Positions 5,246 through 6,464 of a DNA stretch of 6,464 bases are shown here, piece after piece. The notes under the pieces were generated by a model. The model did no database searches. It was not told where the DNA came from and saw only the letters and a program-made list of their open reading frames with translations. Numbering within the stretch: position 1 is the stretch's first letter; each line of letters begins with the position of its first letter. Source of the stretch: SIG565 sp045594065 (lineage in GTDB: Bacteria; Bacillota; Clostridia; Oscillospirales; Acutalibacteraceae); the NCBI GenBank assembly GCA_045594065.1, contig JAZNXU010000010.1:1-6464 (forward strand), in the 5' to 3' direction. A program made the position numbers and the translations under genes.

Positions 5246-5262
5246 TTACCTGTTGCTTTCAT
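5215..5262 (-). pseudogene. SpoVT-like start interrupted after five codons, copy D
   Basis: On the minus strand the ATG at 5262-5260 follows a perfect AAAGGAG-type site (complement of 5272-5278) and encodes MKATG. The frame then passes into the palindromic element (NARFHLASEE) and stops at TGA (5217-5215). The upstream region is nearly identical to copy A, so a normal SpoVT-like start was cut here by insertion of, or recombination with, the fold-back element. Confidence 0.6.
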
Positions 5263-5363
5263 ATATGAAATCTCCTTTAATTTTAAATCGTGTTGTTATC
5301 TATAATTGTGGGATAAACATACTGCACAGATTTGCTATTTAGGTTGAATATATTATAATAAAC
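5249..5363. repeat. Repeat module copy D (start plus promoter)
   Basis: Aligns with 19-134 along its whole length. It is almost identical over the first 50 columns, and the 3' part keeps ATACTGCAC, a TTTGCT box and TATAATAAA with the same 17-base spacing. It is in direct orientation with copies A and B, so pairs of copies bracket first the 157-residue gene and then the met operon. Confidence 0.8.
5331..5359 (+). promoter_or_regulatory. Orphan repeat-borne promoter pointing into the aminotransferase 3' end
   Basis: TTTGCT (5331-5336), 17 bases, TATAAT (5354-5359), with no TG extension. Transcription would begin near 5366, inside the minus-strand terminator hairpin, and run antisense into the aminotransferase gene. 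No rightward gene follows. Its activity is unproven; it may simply be the leftover promoter half of the module. Confidence 0.55.
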
Positions 5364-5385
5364 CCCCAACCTTGAAAGTCGGGGG
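5363..5385 (-). terminator. Terminator of the aminotransferase gene
   Basis: Read on the minus strand, CCCCCGAC pairs with GTTGGGGG (one G-U pair) around TTTCAAG, followed by TTTATTAT. It lies 15 bases beyond the aminotransferase stop. On the plus strand the stem has a mismatch and no T-run follows, so the terminator is directional. Its T-run overlaps the -10 box of the opposing promoter. Confidence 0.7.
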
Positions 5386-5399
5386 TCAAAAACTGTATT

Positions 5400-6464
5400 T
5401 TACGAAATAATAATATCACAAATTTTATCAACATCTTCAATACTTAAATCAGCATAAAGCGGCAAGGTTAGCACTCTGTCTGCTATATACTTTGCAACGG
5501 GAGTTTTTTCGGCTCCTGCCGTAGCCAAATCTTTATAACAGTCATATTGATTTGTTAATGGGTAAAAATACTTTCTGGCTACAACACCCTGAGCTCCCAG
5601 CTTAGAAAACACTTCATCACGAGTAAGTTTAAATCCATCAAAAACCACAGGAAAATATGCGTAATTGGATATTACATTTTCTTGTTCTTCACATAGCTTT
5701 ATACCCGATATTCCCGAAAGCCTTTTTTTGTAATGCTCAACAATAGCCTTTCGCTTTCCGATTTCTTCGTTTATATGACGAAGATTACAAATTCCCATTG
5801 CAGCCTGAAATTCGTTCATTTTTGCGTTTCCGCCTATATACGCCACCTCTTCAGGACCTCTGATACCAAAATTTTTAAGGTCATTAAGCAGTTGAACAAA
5901 GTTATCGTCCGAAAAAGTTACCGCGCCGCCCTCAATTGTATTGAAAACTTTGGTTGCGTGAAAGCTGAACATTGAAGCATCGCCAAAATTTGCAACATTT
6001 TCGCCTGCAAATTTAACGCCGAAAGCATGAGCTGCATCATATATAACCTTAAGATTATGCTTTTTCGCAATATTTTCAATTGCCTTAACATCACAAATAT
6101 TTCCGTACACATGTACAGGCAAAATAGCACAGGTTTTTTCGGTTATAAGCGCTTCTATTTTTGTTACATCAATTGTGTAATCCACATCGTTTATATCGCA
6201 AAAAACAGGAACTAAACCGTTTCTTACAATAGCGTGAGTAGTTGAAGCAAATGTGAACGGTGTGGTTATAACCTCGCTGCCTTTTGGAAAATCAAAAGCG
6301 GCAATAACATTTTCAAGTGCCAGATGCCCATTTGTGTAGAGCGCAACATGAGGTGTATCAAGATAAGCTTCGAGCTCTGCCTGAAGCTTTTTATGCTTTG
6401 CGCCCATATTTGTAAGCCAATGGCTTTCCCATAGTTCTTTAATTTCTTCACAAAATTCCTCAAA
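5400..6464 (-). CDS. DegT/DnrJ/EryC1/StrS-family PLP-dependent sugar aminotransferase, 5' end beyond the window
   Basis: Members move an amino group, usually from glutamate, onto a nucleotide-linked keto-sugar in the cytoplasm, for surface polysaccharide or glycan synthesis. The frame is open from the window edge to the TAA at 5402-5400, 354 residues. An internal ATG at 6407 is not the start: the 19 codons before it read FEEFCEEIKELWESHWLTN, and W-LTN-G is the conserved N-terminal motif of the family, so roughly 15-25 residues lie outside. Landmarks counted from the visible end are TNG (about 44-46), TPFTFAST (68-75), YDAAHAFG (142-149, Asp143 contacting the PLP ring) and SFHATK (168-173) before VFNTIEGG; the HATK lysine is the PLP-binding one. 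The C-terminus is complete. The SFHATK-FNTIEGG type is common in dTDP-4-keto-6-deoxysugar aminotransferases, but the substrate cannot be fixed. It converges with the met operon and has its own terminator. Confidence 0.93.
   Translation of the reverse strand, partial: FEEFCEEIKELWESHWLTNMGAKHKKLQAELEAYLDTPHVALYTNGHLALENVIAAFDFPKGSEVITTPFTFASTTHAIVRNGLVPVFCDINDVDYTIDVTKIEALITEKTCAILPVHVYGNICDVKAIENIAKKHNLKVIYDAAHAFGVKFAGENVANFGDASMFSFHATKVFNTIEGGAVTFSDDNFVQLLNDLKNFGIRGPEEVAYIGGNAKMNEFQAAMGICNLRHINEEIGKRKAIVEHYKKRLSGISGIKLCEEQENVISNYAYFPVVFDGFKLTRDEVFSKLGAQGVVARKYFYPLTNQYDCYKDLATAGAEKTPVAKYIADRVLTLPLYADLSIEDVDKICDIIIS

Larger units (their letters stand above)
4974..5399. other. Gene-free interval between converging met operon and aminotransferase
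   Basis: It contains the met terminator, two SpoVT-like starts (one with ATA instead of ATG, one cut after five codons), a fold-back element, an orphan promoter and the aminotransferase terminator. The open frames across it follow palindromes and lack credible starts, so no protein gene is called. Confidence 0.7.

Noticed and set aside
5148..5342. A 64-codon plus-strand frame across the fold-back element and copy D
   Set aside because: It translates palindromic and promoter DNA and begins inside a hairpin (GTGTCGGC); it has no ribosome site and no protein-like composition.
19..5363. Integron-type gene cassette array
   Set aside because: The repeats look like spoVT leader DNA rather than attC sites with core GTTRRRY ends, and the met unit is a three-gene operon with its own promoter. 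No integrase is visible.
5363..5385. Plus-strand terminator or attenuator for the orphan promoter
   Set aside because: On the plus strand the stem has an A-C mismatch and is followed by CAAAAACTG rather than a T-run; it fits the minus strand much better.
5733..6215. Plus-strand frames opposite the aminotransferase
   Set aside because: The minus-strand frame holds the PLP lysine and other family motifs; the opposite frames have no support.

Overview
The window looks like chromosomal DNA from an anaerobic, low-GC Gram-positive bacterium of the class Clostridia, probably of the Oscillospiraceae/Ruminococcaceae type. The reasons are AAAGGAG-type ribosome sites, sigma-A-like promoters with TATAAT boxes, a SpoVT/AbrB-type start (spore-former regulator family), a B12-dependent methionine synthase whose reactivation domain is a separate gene, and intergenic DNA full of small palindromic elements. 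No taxonomic marker is present, so this is inference.

Layout. Bases 1-32 carry the first ten codons, on the minus strand, of a SpoVT/AbrB-like regulator running off the left edge. A divergent promoter leads rightward into an AT-rich 157-residue gene of unknown function (152-625), which ends at a strong hairpin terminator. A gene-free stretch (626-1104) holds a decayed copy of the SpoVT-like start, several small palindromic or inverted-repeat elements, and a second copy of the promoter. That promoter drives a tight operon: metF (1105-1968), a stand-alone MetH reactivation-domain gene (1973-2569) and metH (2571-4973). The operon ends at a terminator closely resembling the first. A second gene-free stretch (4974-5399) holds two more SpoVT-like starts, a fold-back element, a third promoter copy and a minus-strand terminator. 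The right side (5400-6464, minus strand) is most of a DegT/DnrJ/EryC1/StrS sugar aminotransferase whose start lies beyond the window.

How the genes work together. MetF makes 5-methyl-tetrahydrofolate, MetH passes the methyl group through cobalamin to homocysteine, and the small middle protein should re-methylate oxidised cobalamin from S-adenosylmethionine. The operon is thus a complete B12-dependent last step of methionine synthesis with MetH split in two. The aminotransferase belongs to an unrelated pathway, probably deoxy-amino-sugar synthesis for surface polysaccharide.

The most unusual structure is the repeated intergenic module. The same block (palindromic terminator with a GCTATGTA tail, reversed SpoVT-like start with its own ribosome site, then a rightward TTTACT/TATAAT promoter) recurs in whole or part around the 157-residue gene and around the met operon, in direct orientation and in different states of decay and interruption. 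It behaves like a dispersed promoter/terminator cassette boundary. Whether it is mobile cannot be decided from this window alone.
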